64,000 nucleotides of DNA from Postechiella marina (lineage in GTDB: Bacteria; Bacteroidota; Bacteroidia; Flavobacteriales; Flavobacteriaceae), in NCBI RefSeq assembly GCF_039538365.1, contig NZ_BAABCA010000001.1, forward strand, positions 682,001 through 746,000, written 5' to 3'. The position numbers and the translations under genes were made by a program. The first letter of the stretch is position 1. The number at the start of each line of letters is the position of its first letter. Shown here piece after piece: positions 54,401-62,788 of the stretch. The notes below the pieces were generated by a model, which worked only from the letters and a program-made list of their open reading frames with translations, searched no databases and was not told where the DNA came from.

Positions 54401-57400
54401 ACTGTTTAAATCATGATTAATCGCAACATTACTACAAGTAACATCTGATGGCTCAGTGGCATTATAAGGCTCTGGGTTTACTGTTATAATAAGTTCAAAA
54501 GTGTTACCCATACAGCCATCAGTATTATAAGGTGTAACCGTATAAAGTACATCCTGTGATGCTCCGCTAATGTTTGTTAAAATATCGTTTATTATCGTTC
54601 CATTTCCATCAGCAGGACCTGTTAGATTAGCATTTGGTGTGACAATCCATTCGAAAGTTACTCCTGATAATGATGTTAAATTTGTTAAATCGTAATTTAA
54701 AGCAACATCGCTACATGCAATTGCTGAGGTATTTTCAATGTCTAAAGTTGAAGTTACATCAATATTATAAGTATAGGTGTAAACTGATGTATTACCTGCA
54801 CAGTCTACGTATGTGAATGTATATGTTTTTTGTCCGTCACAAACGGGATCAGCGCTTTCTGTGATAACAGCAGTAATATTTGCTCCACAGTTATCTAAAA
54901 CTACAGGAGCATCTGGTTGAACCGCATCATCTATACTATTTATATTACTACTTTCATTAGCAGGTACAACTGGATTTATTGTGTAATCTATAATATAGGT
55001 ATAAATATAATCTTGAGTATTTCCAGCGCAATCGGTATATGTGAACGTGTATATTTTATTTCCTTCGCAAACAGGATTGTTATTTTCTGTAATAACAGGT
55101 GTTATGTTATTTCCACAAACGTCTATTACTGTTGGTGCTGTTGGTTGAATAGCTTCCGCTAAACATTCTATAGTACTTGTATCGTTAGGGTTTTGAATAT
55201 TAAACTGAGGCGTGTCAATCGTATAAATGAATGCCCAAGTATCTGTATTACCAGCACAATCTGTGTATGTGTAGGTATAAGTACGAGTCCCTTCACAAGT
55301 TAATGGATCAGGATTTTCTGTAATAACAGCAGCAGAAGGTGTTAAAGTGTTTCCACACACATCAGTTACAGTTGGTAAAGTGAATGTTTCTGTTGCATCA
55401 GCAATACAATCTACAGTTTCAGCACCATCGGCATCTGCAATGGTAAATTGTGGCGTATCAATCGTGTAGACATAAGCCCAATTAGCGGTGTTGTTAGCAC
55501 AATCTGTGTATGTATACGTGTAAGTACGAGTCCCTTCACAAGTTAATGGATCAGGATTTTCTGTGATAACTGCTGCAGAAGGCGATAACGTATTTCCACA
55601 AACGTCGGTTACTGTTGGTAAAGTAAATGTTTCTGTAGCATCAGCAATACAATCTACTGTCGAAGCGCCATCCACATCTGCAATGGTAAACTGTGGTGTA
55701 TCAATGGTGTAAACGTATGACCAATTTGCTGTGTTGTTAGCACAGTCAGTATAGGTGTACGTATAAGTACGAGTCCCTTCACAAGTTAATGGATCAGGAT
55801 TTTCTGTGATAACTGCTGCAGAAGGCGATAACGTATTTCCACAAACGTCGGTTACTGTTGGTAAAGTGAATGTTTCTGTGGCATCAGCAATACAATCTAC
55901 AGTTTCAGCACCATCGGCATCTGCAATGGTGAATTGTGGCGTGTCAATCGTATAAATGAATGCCCAAGTATCTGTATTACCAGCACAATCTGTGTATGTG
56001 TAGGTATAAGTACGAGTCCCTTCACAAGTTAATGGATCAGGATTTTCTGTAATAACAGCAGCAGAAGGTGTTAAAGTGTTTCCACACACATCAGTTACAG
56101 TTGGTAAAGTGAATGTTTCTGTTGCATCAGCAATACAATCTACAGTTTCAGCACCATCGGCATCTGCAATGGTAAATTGTGGCGTATCAATCGTGTAGAC
56201 ATAAGCCCAATTAGCGGTGTTGTTAGCACAATCTGTGTATGTATACGTGTAAGTACGAGTCCCTTCACAAGTTAATGGATCAGGATTTTCTGTGATAACT
56301 GCTGCAGAAGGCGATAACGTATTTCCACAAACGTCGGTTACTGTTGGTAAAGTAAATGTTTCTGTAGCATCAGCAATACAATCTACTGTCGAAGCGCCAT
56401 CCACATCTGCAATGGTAAACTGTGGTGTATCAATGGTGTAAACGTATGACCAATTTGCTGTGTTGTTAGCACAGTCAGTATAGGTGTACGTATAAGTACG
56501 AGTCCCTTCACAAGTTAATGGATCAGGATTTTCTGTGATAACTGCTGCAGAAGGCGATAACGTATTTCCACACATATCAGTTACAGTTGGTAAAGTGAAT
56601 GTTTCTGTAGCATCAGTAATACAATCTACTGTCGAAACACCATTGGCATCTGCAATGGTGAATTGAGGTGTATCAATGGTGTAAACGTATGACCAATTTG
56701 CGGTGTTGTTAGCACAGTCAGTGTAGGTATACGTGTAAGTACGAGTCCCTTCACAAGTTAACGGATCAGGATTTTCTGTGATAACTGCTGCAGAAGGCGA
56801 TAGCGTATTTCCACATACATCAGTTACTGTTGGTAAAGTGAATGTTTCTGTTGCATCAGCAATACAATTTACTGTCGAAGCACCATCGGCATCAGTAATA
56901 GTAAACTGTGGTGTATCAATGGTGTAAACGTATAACCAATTAGCTGTCTGACCAACGCAATCTTTATAGGTGTAGACATAGGTTATTGTGCCTTCGCAAG
57001 TCGCAGGATTTGGGTTTTCATTTATAACTATTTGATATGGGTCTAATGTTGTTCCACAAAAATCAGTAACATTTGGAAGCGTAAATGTTTCAGTAGCATC
57101 TGCAACACAACTTACTGTTGAAGCACCATCAGGATCTGTAATTGTGAATTGAGGCATTTCAATGGTATAAATATATGCCCAAGTATCTGAATTTCCAGCG
57201 CAATCGGTATACGTGTATGTATATGTTCTAGTGCCTTCGCAAGTTAGCGGATCTGGATTTTCAGTAATAACAGCAGCCGAAGGCGTTAGGGTATCACCAC
57301 ACGCATCTGTTATTGTAGGCATCGTAAAAGTTTCAGTAGCATCTGCGATACAATCTACAGTTGAGCTTCCATCAGCATCACTAATAGTAAATGTAGGTAT

Positions 57401-60400
57401 CGTAATTGTTATTGTTTGTTCAATATCCATACTGTTATTACAAGCGTCGGAAACCGTATATACTCGAGTAACAACTATCGGGCAAGTACCAGATGCATTA
57501 TCAACATGCGAAACATTTAAATCTGCATCATCATTGAAATCGTCTGAAACTGTCAAACCTAAGGCCTCTAATTCTGCTACTGTAGTTACAGCAGTTGGCG
57601 CATTTGAAGCTAAACAACCTTCCTCAGACAGTTCTGGCAAAGTACCAGAGATAGTCGGACTTGTAACGTCTATATTAACGACAGAAACGGGCGAATATGT
57701 GGTTGTACAATTGCCACTTTGAATTAAAGCTCTAAAATATGTGGTCTCTGTTAATGGACCAATTGTAGTTCCTGCTAAAGTTGTAGACGTTTCAGATATT
57801 GTATTAATGGCACTAAAACTAGCACTTTCAGAACGTTCCCAATTAATTATATCTCCAATTGAATTTGTAATAATAATATCCGAAGGTGTATCTCCAGTAC
57901 AGATGACTTGATCATCACTAATGTCACCACCATTACTCTCCGGATAGACAATAGCTTCTATATTAAATACTTCTCCGTCACAAGCAGAACCATCTGCAAT
58001 TGTGGTAATATATGTGATGGTTACTGGGTTTGCAGTTGTATTTGTATAAGTGTCTGAAATATTGGCAATACTTGCTGTAGTTCGACTTGGTCCTGGAGGT
58101 ACATTTGCTGCATCAGATGATGTAACTGTATAAGTAACCTCAAAACTTAACCCAATGCTCAATGCTTCATTTGAACATACTTCTGAAAACAAATCAGGAA
58201 ATGGAGGATTAACAATTTGTAATTGAATTTCCACACGGTCTGGATTAATACATCCCGTATTAGAATCTTCAATCTCTGCGTAAAACGATGTTGGAGCATC
58301 GGTTGGCGGTGTAGGTGTATTCACAATAGGATTTGCTACGACATTTCCACCGCTTTCGGCATCATACCAAACCACGGTAGTATTTGGGTTTAAAGTTACC
58401 GCATCATTAGCATCAAACTCCTGCGTATTACTACCATCATAGCATTCTATAAGATTAAAATAGTCTAGCAAAGTAGGGAATACGTTGACTGTTACGGTTG
58501 CTGTATCTGTTAAAAGAGAAGAACATCCGGTTGTTGTGTTTTCTATAGAAATTAAATTGATTGTAATATTTGAAGTCGCGTTGGAGAATATAACTGTTCC
58601 ATCACCTAATGCATCTAAAATTGTAGTTTCATTAGCATTTCCATTAATGTTATAAGTGACTTCAGCATTAGGAATCCCAGAAATATAGAACTCGGCATTT
58701 TCAGCTTCACAGATATCTGTATTTGTTGTTAAAGACGTAATTGTTGGTAAAGGGTTTACGGTAACTGTAAACGGATTTGAACTTGCAGATGTACAACCAT
58801 TAATGTCTGTTATCGTGTATGATATATTTGTTGTACCAGAACTAATTCCAGTTACAATTCCACTAACATCTATAGTAGCTACACTGTTATCGGACGATGT
58901 CCAAATAATTGTTCCATTTGTGCCCTCTGTTAAAGTTATGGTATCATTAATACAAACTTCATTATGACCTGTAATATCGTTTGCAATAGGCAAATCATTT
59001 ACAACGATTGTTCCCAAAGCACTTACTGTATTACATCCGCCTGTTAAAGGAATGGAGTAATTATATGTACCAGTAACCGTTGGTGTACCCGAAATTGTAA
59101 TAACATCGTTGCTCCAAGAAGCTGTTACACCAGCAGGTAAATTTATTGGGGTTCCAATTCCTGTTGCAATTGTGGTATTATGCGTAATATCTGTTAAAGT
59201 ATCATTTATACAAATATCTGGAGTACTTGATGGGGCAGAAGCTGTATTACATGGGGTAATTGTAACATCTTCAGATAAATCATCAGTAATGGCGTTAGTT
59301 TCACTTGCAATACCATCAAAGTTGTAAGTTACTGTGTTTGTTACTGTTCCAGATGCATCATCTTTAGCTCGAGCGACAATATCTAGAGAAAATTTTTCTC
59401 CCGGTTGAATCGTACCAATAGTCCAATCTGGATAAGAAAAAGTAGTTCCTGTTCCAGGAGTTGCACTAACAAAATCGAATTCTGATGGTAAAACATCTGT
59501 AATAACAAAATTTGTTACTTCGTTAACAGAAAAGCTTTGAGCAGTTATTGTAAAGGAGACATTTGTTCCTGCATCTATGGGGTCTGCATCATCAACTTTA
59601 ATAATTTGAATTTCAGGATCGCAGCTAAAGAAAGATATGATTGCCGAGTCGTATGTACAACCTCCAAAATCTGTTACTCGAACAAAATAGTCTCCCACAC
59701 CTGTAAGGGTAGGGTCAAACGTTGCAGGATTTCCATCACTATCTGTAACGATATTCCCATCATGATACCACTCATAAGCAAAGAAACTACCAGATGTTTC
59801 TTGTAAAGAAGATCCAGGAAAACAACCACCTCCAGTTATATCTACTTCAACTTCTGGTACCGTATCAAAACCAGAAAAATAACCAGCTAATCCTGCATTA
59901 CTTCCTAACGACATAAAAGTACCAACAGCAATAGGACCTGGAGTAACCACCGAAATTTCGCCAGATAATCCAGAAACGTAAAATGACTTCCAATCTGTAG
60001 CACTTCCACCTTCTAAAACAGCAGTAGAGGCAGGAGTTGCAATTTGAACCCCATTCTGATAAATTTCTACATCGCCATCGTCAGTTAAAACAGATGCAAT
60101 AATAGTTAACGCCGATACATTAGAATTTGCACCTGCTATTCTTTGTATTTGAGGTATTTCACTCATAGAATCTGGTAATAAACAATTTACAGGAGCAATA
60201 AAATTCATTCCTATAGTTTGGATTCTGTTTACTTGACCTGCAAGACATTGAAATGCGTAAGCGTCTTTAGATGTTGTAACATACATATTTGCTCCAGCAG
60301 AATTTCCTGAATAATTAGAACCAGGAATTTCTACATACTCGCCATCATCAATAGTATCAATTAACACACCATTTGCAAATACTTGGGTTCCGTTAGATAT

Positions 60401-61339
60401 AGCTACAATTATAGGGAATTCAGTATTGTCATTGGCATCACCATTACCACGAATAAAAACGTATTCTTTTCCTAAAATATTGGTAGGAACAGGCTGATCT
60501 ATCCCAACGTCGCGGGCCTGCGAAGCCGAATTAATACCTACATTTAAACCGCCATTAGCAATTGCAATAGGTTGTGTAGACGTAATTTTAGCACCCAACC
60601 AACCATCAATATTTGCTAAATCGGCAACAGGGTTTGCATTTGTTCCTGTTTGATTTCTAACCGCTTCTAAAACAAAAGTTTCACCAGCGTTTAAAGGGAT
60701 AGTTATAACATCATCTGTTAATCCATAAGGTTGTATACCATCTCTAAAAGCACAATTTGCATCGTAACCAGAAATGGTCACTGTCGTGCCATCAACAGTA
60801 CCCATAATACCTAAACTTGTACTAGAATTTATACTAGTATGTTTGTTAGCAATGCCTCCCCAACGAAACTCAGTACCTAGTGCTTGCTCCCCTTTACAGG
60901 TTAACGAACCTGCTTGAGCTCCAGAACGCCCCCTATAATTTACATAAAATTGTTGGCCTCCAGGAGCTTCAAACCTAAGTCCAGAATTTATTAAAACAGC
61001 TCCAGTGTTTACGTTAGTTACTAGAGTAATATTGTTATTACTATTTGCTAAGCCATCTCCAGAATCAATAGTATATGGAGCACCATTAGAAAGACTCGGT
61101 ATAGTTAACCATGGTGTTGTAGAAATACCACGATATACATTTACTGGGAATGCTGCAGCCTCTGGTGTAGAAAGGTATATGGCTTGTTGTACAATGGCAG
61201 CATTGCTTTGGTGTGTAGCGGTATTGCTTCCTCCAGACGTTTGCTTTAATGGTGGTAAATAATGTTTGCTAGATAACTGAGCAAAGGATGTTTTTATAAA
61301 AAAGCAAAGTAGTAATAAGAAAAGTAGTTTTTTATTCAT
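48437..61339 (-). CDS. Giant repeat-rich T9SS-secreted surface adhesin (SprB-like architecture)
   Basis: This 4300-residue secreted protein begins with a signal peptide (residues 1-20, ending KTSFAQ). Domains in order: an IgGFc-binding-like N-terminal region (about 45-510); a DUF11-type domain (about 575-690); Ig/Big-like domains, including a Big2-type block with NSVATIDVSGIVTG (about 700-1300); eleven HYR-like four-cysteine repeats (about 1314-2190), nine of them 81 residues long; two further Ig-like repeats; thirteen DUF7507-like repeats (about 2384-4080) joined by Asp-rich, calcium-site-like linkers; a last DUF11 domain (about 4085-4195); and a gliding-motility/T9SS type B sorting domain (about 4200-4300) with FTPNGDGINETLHI and LEIYNRWGYIVY. 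It should be exported by the type IX system and displayed for adhesion or gliding. No PorP/SprF partner gene adjoins it. Confidence 0.93.
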   Translation of the reverse strand: MNKKLLFLLLLCFFIKTSFAQLSSKHYLPPLKQTSGGSNTATHQSNAAIVQQAIYLSTPEAAAFPVNVYRGISTTPWLTIPSLSNGAPYTIDSGDGLANSNNNITLVTNVNTGAVLINSGLRFEAPGGQQFYVNYRGRSGAQAGSLTCKGEQALGTEFRWGGIANKHTSINSSTSLGIMGTVDGTTVTISGYDANCAFRDGIQPYGLTDDVITIPLNAGETFVLEAVRNQTGTNANPVADLANIDGWLGAKITSTQPIAIANGGLNVGINSASQARDVGIDQPVPTNILGKEYVFIRGNGDANDNTEFPIIVAISNGTQVFANGVLIDTIDDGEYVEIPGSNYSGNSAGANMYVTTSKDAYAFQCLAGQVNRIQTIGMNFIAPVNCLLPDSMSEIPQIQRIAGANSNVSALTIIASVLTDDGDVEIYQNGVQIATPASTAVLEGGSATDWKSFYVSGLSGEISVVTPGPIAVGTFMSLGSNAGLAGYFSGFDTVPEVEVDITGGGCFPGSSLQETSGSFFAYEWYHDGNIVTDSDGNPATFDPTLTGVGDYFVRVTDFGGCTYDSAIISFFSCDPEIQIIKVDDADPIDAGTNVSFTITAQSFSVNEVTNFVITDVLPSEFDFVSATPGTGTTFSYPDWTIGTIQPGEKFSLDIVARAKDDASGTVTNTVTYNFDGIASETNAITDDLSEDVTITPCNTASAPSSTPDICINDTLTDITHNTTIATGIGTPINLPAGVTASWSNDVITISGTPTVTGTYNYSIPLTGGCNTVSALGTIVVNDLPIANDITGHNEVCINDTITLTEGTNGTIIWTSSDNSVATIDVSGIVTGISSGTTNISYTITDINGCTSASSNPFTVTVNPLPTITSLTTNTDICEAENAEFYISGIPNAEVTYNINGNANETTILDALGDGTVIFSNATSNITINLISIENTTTGCSSLLTDTATVTVNVFPTLLDYFNLIECYDGSNTQEFDANDAVTLNPNTTVVWYDAESGGNVVANPIVNTPTPPTDAPTSFYAEIEDSNTGCINPDRVEIQLQIVNPPFPDLFSEVCSNEALSIGLSFEVTYTVTSSDAANVPPGPSRTTASIANISDTYTNTTANPVTITYITTIADGSACDGEVFNIEAIVYPESNGGDISDDQVICTGDTPSDIIITNSIGDIINWERSESASFSAINTISETSTTLAGTTIGPLTETTYFRALIQSGNCTTTYSPVSVVNIDVTSPTISGTLPELSEEGCLASNAPTAVTTVAELEALGLTVSDDFNDDADLNVSHVDNASGTCPIVVTRVYTVSDACNNSMDIEQTITITIPTFTISDADGSSTVDCIADATETFTMPTITDACGDTLTPSAAVITENPDPLTCEGTRTYTYTYTDCAGNSDTWAYIYTIEMPQFTITDPDGASTVSCVADATETFTLPNVTDFCGTTLDPYQIVINENPNPATCEGTITYVYTYKDCVGQTANWLYVYTIDTPQFTITDADGASTVNCIADATETFTLPTVTDVCGNTLSPSAAVITENPDPLTCEGTRTYTYTYTDCANNTANWSYVYTIDTPQFTIADANGVSTVDCITDATETFTLPTVTDMCGNTLSPSAAVITENPDPLTCEGTRTYTYTYTDCANNTANWSYVYTIDTPQFTIADVDGASTVDCIADATETFTLPTVTDVCGNTLSPSAAVITENPDPLTCEGTRTYTYTYTDCANNTANWAYVYTIDTPQFTIADADGAETVDCIADATETFTLPTVTDVCGNTLTPSAAVITENPDPLTCEGTRTYTYTYTDCAGNTDTWAFIYTIDTPQFTIADADGAETVDCIADATETFTLPTVTDVCGNTLSPSAAVITENPDPLTCEGTRTYTYTYTDCANNTANWSYVYTIDTPQFTIADVDGASTVDCIADATETFTLPTVTDVCGNTLSPSAAVITENPDPLTCEGTRTYTYTYTDCANNTANWAYVYTIDTPQFTIADADGAETVDCIADATETFTLPTVTDVCGNTLTPSAAVITENPDPLTCEGTRTYTYTYTDCAGNTDTWAFIYTIDTPQFNIQNPNDTSTIECLAEAIQPTAPTVIDVCGNNITPVITENNNPVCEGNKIYTFTYTDCAGNTQDYIYTYIIDYTINPVVPANESSNINSIDDAVQPDAPVVLDNCGANITAVITESADPVCDGQKTYTFTYVDCAGNTSVYTYTYNIDVTSTLDIENTSAIACSDVALNYDLTNLTSLSGVTFEWIVTPNANLTGPADGNGTIINDILTNISGASQDVLYTVTPYNTDGCMGNTFELIITVNPEPYNATEPSDVTCSNVAINHDLNSDVDLSDSTFSWVAADNTNVTGETSTPATTSTITDVLINTSGTVQTVVYTITPTSADGCQGNPYTYTVTVSPETELVVEKVALSAADGNYDTVGETIEYEITVENSNEVEISNVTLTDTNADSITPASVASIPAFGSTTFIVTHEITQADLDAGEVINSASVSAIDPCGTSVNAISDDPSTANPNDSTVTPLIQTPSLSLLKEVVFNDENGDGVPQENETLTYIFTVENTGNVTVTDIAISDPLVTVNGGPIDLIPNALDSTSFSATYTITQANIDAGSITNSATVSGNAPNGNPVTDTSDDPNDTTDNDVDGDGDPDDSTIFTLIESPELTVFKTGVFIDANNDGFAQAGETIAYTFNIINTGNITISNITITDAIVTVTGGPIALAPTENDNTTFTATYTLTQDDVDNGSVTNVATASGNTPGGTSVTDDSDDPSTTDNNDATITELTQNAKISLLKTAVFNDENGNGFPEVNETISYMFTVQNTGNTTITGITITDPMVTVNGGPVDLEPNEIDTTTFIATYSLTLADINSGSVSNSATVSGQDSNGDSISDISDDPANTTNEDLNGDGNPDDATVTTLAPNPQMSLEKTGVFVDENGDGITQVGETINYTFSVSNTGNVTISNITITDAIVTVNGGPINLNPNEIDTTTFTASYSITQDDIDAGSISNTATVNGEAPLGNSVSDTSDDPNNPDDIDNNGDGEPDDNTITSLPNSGGITLTKATLPATDGSYNTLNEVISYELVITNTGNVTLTNITVTDANADSGSITPALISNLAPGESVIVNASHTITQTDLNSGEVNNTASVTGEDPFGNAITDTSDDPNNPTDNDADGDGDPDDITTTSIDQAPAMELEKVSVFNDENGDGIPQTGETITYNFTVVNTGNVVISNISISDPLVTVNGGPINLAPSEINNNTFYAVYTITLADINSGSITNSATVNGEDPSGNAVSDTSDDPNDTTNNDTNGDGDPDDNTVTTLISNPELTLSKTGIFIDANGDGLAQEGETIQYIFDVANTGNVTINNITVSDPIVAVSGGPISLNPNQTDSSTFTAIYVLTQDDVDNGFVENVATTSGNAPNGDIVTDTSDDPTTTTNNDETITSLLREPQLTLLKIGTFNDENGDGIPQTGETISYVFILRNTGNVTLFDVVVTDPIVTVLGNAIDLAPAQVDNTTFSAIYTIQQEDIDSGNLTNTAIATGTDVDGTVVTDISDFSDDPDNPINEDLNGDGDPDDPTVTSLLGNPELSLEKIGVFNDENGDGITQVNETITYTFIVTNSGNMTITGINITDPLVTVSGGPIDLAPLDTDNSTFTATYSITQFDIDSGNVTNTATVTGQDPNGNSITDNSDDPNNTNDVDDNNDGNPDDDTVTTLPGIGRLEITKEALAATDGSYDTVGEVIVYTLVVENTGNVTLTNLVITDDNADAGSISPSNITILSPGDTITVFATHTLTQEDIDAGSVTNSAVVNANAPNGDSVSDVSDDPNNPTDNDTNGNGNGDDDTITAINQSPSISLTKATDLAPDGLWDSLGEVITYTIVVTNTGNVTLTNINITDANADLGSVMPSVIASLNLGESVTVTANHTIIQDDLDAGFVENTAVVTTQDPNGDLVSDDSDDPNNPTDSDTNGDGDPDDVTVTSLQQTTALDIIKTVDSSTYENIGDVLTYTITVTNSGSVTLLNVIVTDPLATITGPASISILSPGESFVTIAEYIITAEDIDTMRVENTAYATGTVINTSITLYEDSDDSTNDTNIDIDNDGDFEDPTVSIFAGLSDLSITNVVDNSNPAVGDLVTFTITITNEGSVTATNIIVEDLLPSGYEFESFVSTLGLYDDFNGEWTIPELNGGDVHMLEIVATVLGFGDYLNIATISSIEGGMDSNLANNSDTAIVNAECYFVYNEFTPNGDGINETLHIDCIERHPNNTLEIYNRWGYIVYRKKGYTNANGWDGTSNGRAIIEKHKKLPVGTYFYVLDLKDNSKPKTGWIYINR
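49090..54190 (-). repeat. Array of thirteen DUF7507-like repeats within the adhesin
   Basis: Repeats of about 110-130 residues alternate between two start types. Most begin with the consensus VFNDENGDGxPQxxETI, an EF-hand-like Asp loop. Others (three or four copies) begin with ATDGSYDTxGE. Each ends with a DxSDDP(N) and DxDGDPDD linker. The DNA copies are diverged, so the array is older than the 243-bp repeats. The Asp-rich linkers suggest calcium-stiffened rod structure, as inferred for similar adhesins. Confidence 0.8.
55209..56572 (-). repeat. 729-bp higher-order duplication with 635-bp exact identity
   Basis: Positions 55,209-55,843 and 55,938-56,572 read base for base the same, offset by 729 bp (three 243-bp units). 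Neighbouring single units differ from each other at many third positions. The identity stops at 55,844/56,573 (A versus C). This indicates a recent duplication or gene conversion of a three-unit block. Confidence 0.9.
55209..57400 (-). repeat. Tandem 243-bp repeats encoding 81-residue HYR-like units
   Basis: Seven near-identical 243-bp units (landmark GTACGAGTCC at 55,281, 55,524, 55,767, 56,010, 56,253, 56,496 and 56,739 on the plus strand, each exactly 243 apart) are followed by more diverged units up to about 57,400. Each unit encodes four cysteines (VDC, VCGN, TCEGT, DCAN) that could form two disulfides. The period is a multiple of three, so unit gain or loss keeps the frame. Confidence 0.93.
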
Positions 61340-61635
61340 AGTAAAAAGGGGTTCTGTTTTACAAATTAAGCATTAATAAGCAAAATCTTATTTGGATTAT
61401 ATAGTTTTATATTAGACATCGATAAAAAGTAATTTATTCGGTTTAACCTATGAATAAGTAGGTTTTTACATCTAAACAGATGGTGTTTGTCAAAGTTTGT
61501 AACTGATGATAGTCCCATGTAATACTTAGGTTTTAATTAACAGTTTCTAACTTTATAAATTATAGTCATTTATTAACTTTGTATAATTAAAACGCATAAA
61601 ACATTATTGTTTTATTTTTTATAGTACAACATTTT
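61340..61635. promoter_or_regulatory. Divergent promoter region of adhesin and LLM oxidoreductase genes
   Basis: A 296-bp AT-rich gap. The rightward direction has a candidate TAACTTTG box; for the adhesin direction I found no convincing CAAAnnTA. No coding frame is visible. Confidence 0.45.
61552..61581 (+). promoter_or_regulatory. Candidate Bacteroidota promoter for the LLM oxidoreductase gene
   Basis: A TAACTTTG -7 box (61,574-61,581) matches TAnnTTTG. A TTTA at 61,552-61,555 stands 18 bp upstream in place of the TTTG -33 element. The distance to the start codon at 61,636 (54 nt) is suitable. Confidence 0.45.
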
Positions 61636-62643
61636 ATGATAGCCAAAAACACCTTGTATTCTATATTAGATCTTGCTTTAGTTTCTAAAAATTATACTCT
61701 AAAACAAACCTTTAATAATAGTTTAAAGCTAGCGCAAAGTGCTGAACTATTTGGATATAAACGCTATTGGTTAGCAGAACACCATAATGCCGAAAACATT
61801 GGCAGTAGTGCTACTTCTGTATTAATTGGTTATGTAGCAGAAGGTACAAAAACCATAAGAGTAGGTTCTGGAGGTATTATGCTTCCTAACCATTCGCCAT
61901 TAATAATAGCTGAACAATTTGGAACTTTAGGAAGCTTATACCCAAACAGAATAGATTTAGGTTTAGGAAGAGCTCCTGGTACAGATCGTGAAACTGCAGA
62001 AGCTATACGGTCTGATTTTATGGATGCTGCGCACGCATTTCCTAACGAATTAGAAAAAATACAAGATTATTTTGCTATAGGAAACTCTACAGCCAAAGTA
62101 AGAGCCACAGTTGCAGAAGGTGTTAATGTTCCTATTTATATTTTAGGTTCTAGCACAGATAGTGCACATTTAGCAGCGAAAAACGGGAAGCCTTATGCCT
62201 TTGCGAGCCATTTTGCAACTACACATTTATGGAATGCTCTAGATATTTACCGAAAAGAATTTAAGCCCTCTTTTGAGCAGGACAAGCCTTATGTAATTGT
62301 TGGTTTAAATGTTATTATAGCCGATACCGATGAAGAAGCAGAACGATTATCAACCTCATTAATCAAATTAATTCTTGGTTTATTTACAGGAAAAAGAGAA
62401 CCAGTGCAACCACCCACGGAGATGACTAATGACTTGAGAGGTATTTTGCAAAATCCCCAAGTGCATCAAATGCTTAAATATTCTTTTATTGGGAGTAAAG
62501 CTACAGTAAAACCTCAAATTAGAGAGTTTATGGAGCAAACCAAAGCAGACGAATTTATAGCTGTTACCAATATTTATGATGTAAACGACCGAATTAAATC
62601 CTATAAATTATTTGCTGAAATTATGGATGAATTAATTGGTTAA
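61636..62643 (+). CDS. LLM class flavin-dependent oxidoreductase (MsnO8-like)
   Basis: This is a 335-residue luciferase-like monooxygenase family protein, a TIM barrel using FMN or F420. The family blocks are YSILDLALVSKNYTLKQTF, KRYWLAEHHNAENIGSSAT, RVGSGGIMLPNHSPLIIAEQ and RIDLGLGRAPGTDRET. AEHHN and SGGIML are hallmark motifs of the bacterial non-luminescent clade. No partner reductase or biosynthetic genes adjoin it, so the substrate is unknown. It is likely a single-gene unit with its own promoter. Confidence 0.94.
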   Translation: MIAKNTLYSILDLALVSKNYTLKQTFNNSLKLAQSAELFGYKRYWLAEHHNAENIGSSATSVLIGYVAEGTKTIRVGSGGIMLPNHSPLIIAEQFGTLGSLYPNRIDLGLGRAPGTDRETAEAIRSDFMDAAHAFPNELEKIQDYFAIGNSTAKVRATVAEGVNVPIYILGSSTDSAHLAAKNGKPYAFASHFATTHLWNALDIYRKEFKPSFEQDKPYVIVGLNVIIADTDEEAERLSTSLIKLILGLFTGKREPVQPPTEMTNDLRGILQNPQVHQMLKYSFIGSKATVKPQIREFMEQTKADEFIAVTNIYDVNDRIKSYKLFAEIMDELIG

Positions 62644-62718
62644 TTAAATTATAATGAAGTCTGTTTTTTGATAATAAACCAACAGTTATAATCATTACAA
62701 CAAAACAGAATTTAAAAG

Positions 62719-62726
62719 TATATTTG
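62719..62726 (+). promoter_or_regulatory. Candidate -7 box (TATATTTG) for the guanine deaminase gene
   Basis: An exact TAnnTTTG match 63 nt before the start codon at 62,789. No TTTG -33 box is seen at the ideal 19-bp spacing. Confidence 0.42.
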
Positions 62727-62788
62727 CACATAGAAAATACAAATTTAAGCGCATTTGTTTAGAGCTTAAATATTAAAATATATTTAAA

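Noticed and set aside
55209..57400. Regularly spaced repeats that could suggest a CRISPR array
   Set aside because: The period is 243 bp with no short repeat-spacer structure, and the repeats are in frame within a single protein-coding gene.
57213..57722. 169-codon plus-strand open frame, and others such as 53289-53759, 51774-52034 and 59537-59806
   Set aside because: They lie antisense to the adhesin repeats, where low-complexity codons keep several frames open; the products are Ser/Val-rich mirror sequences without start context or domains.
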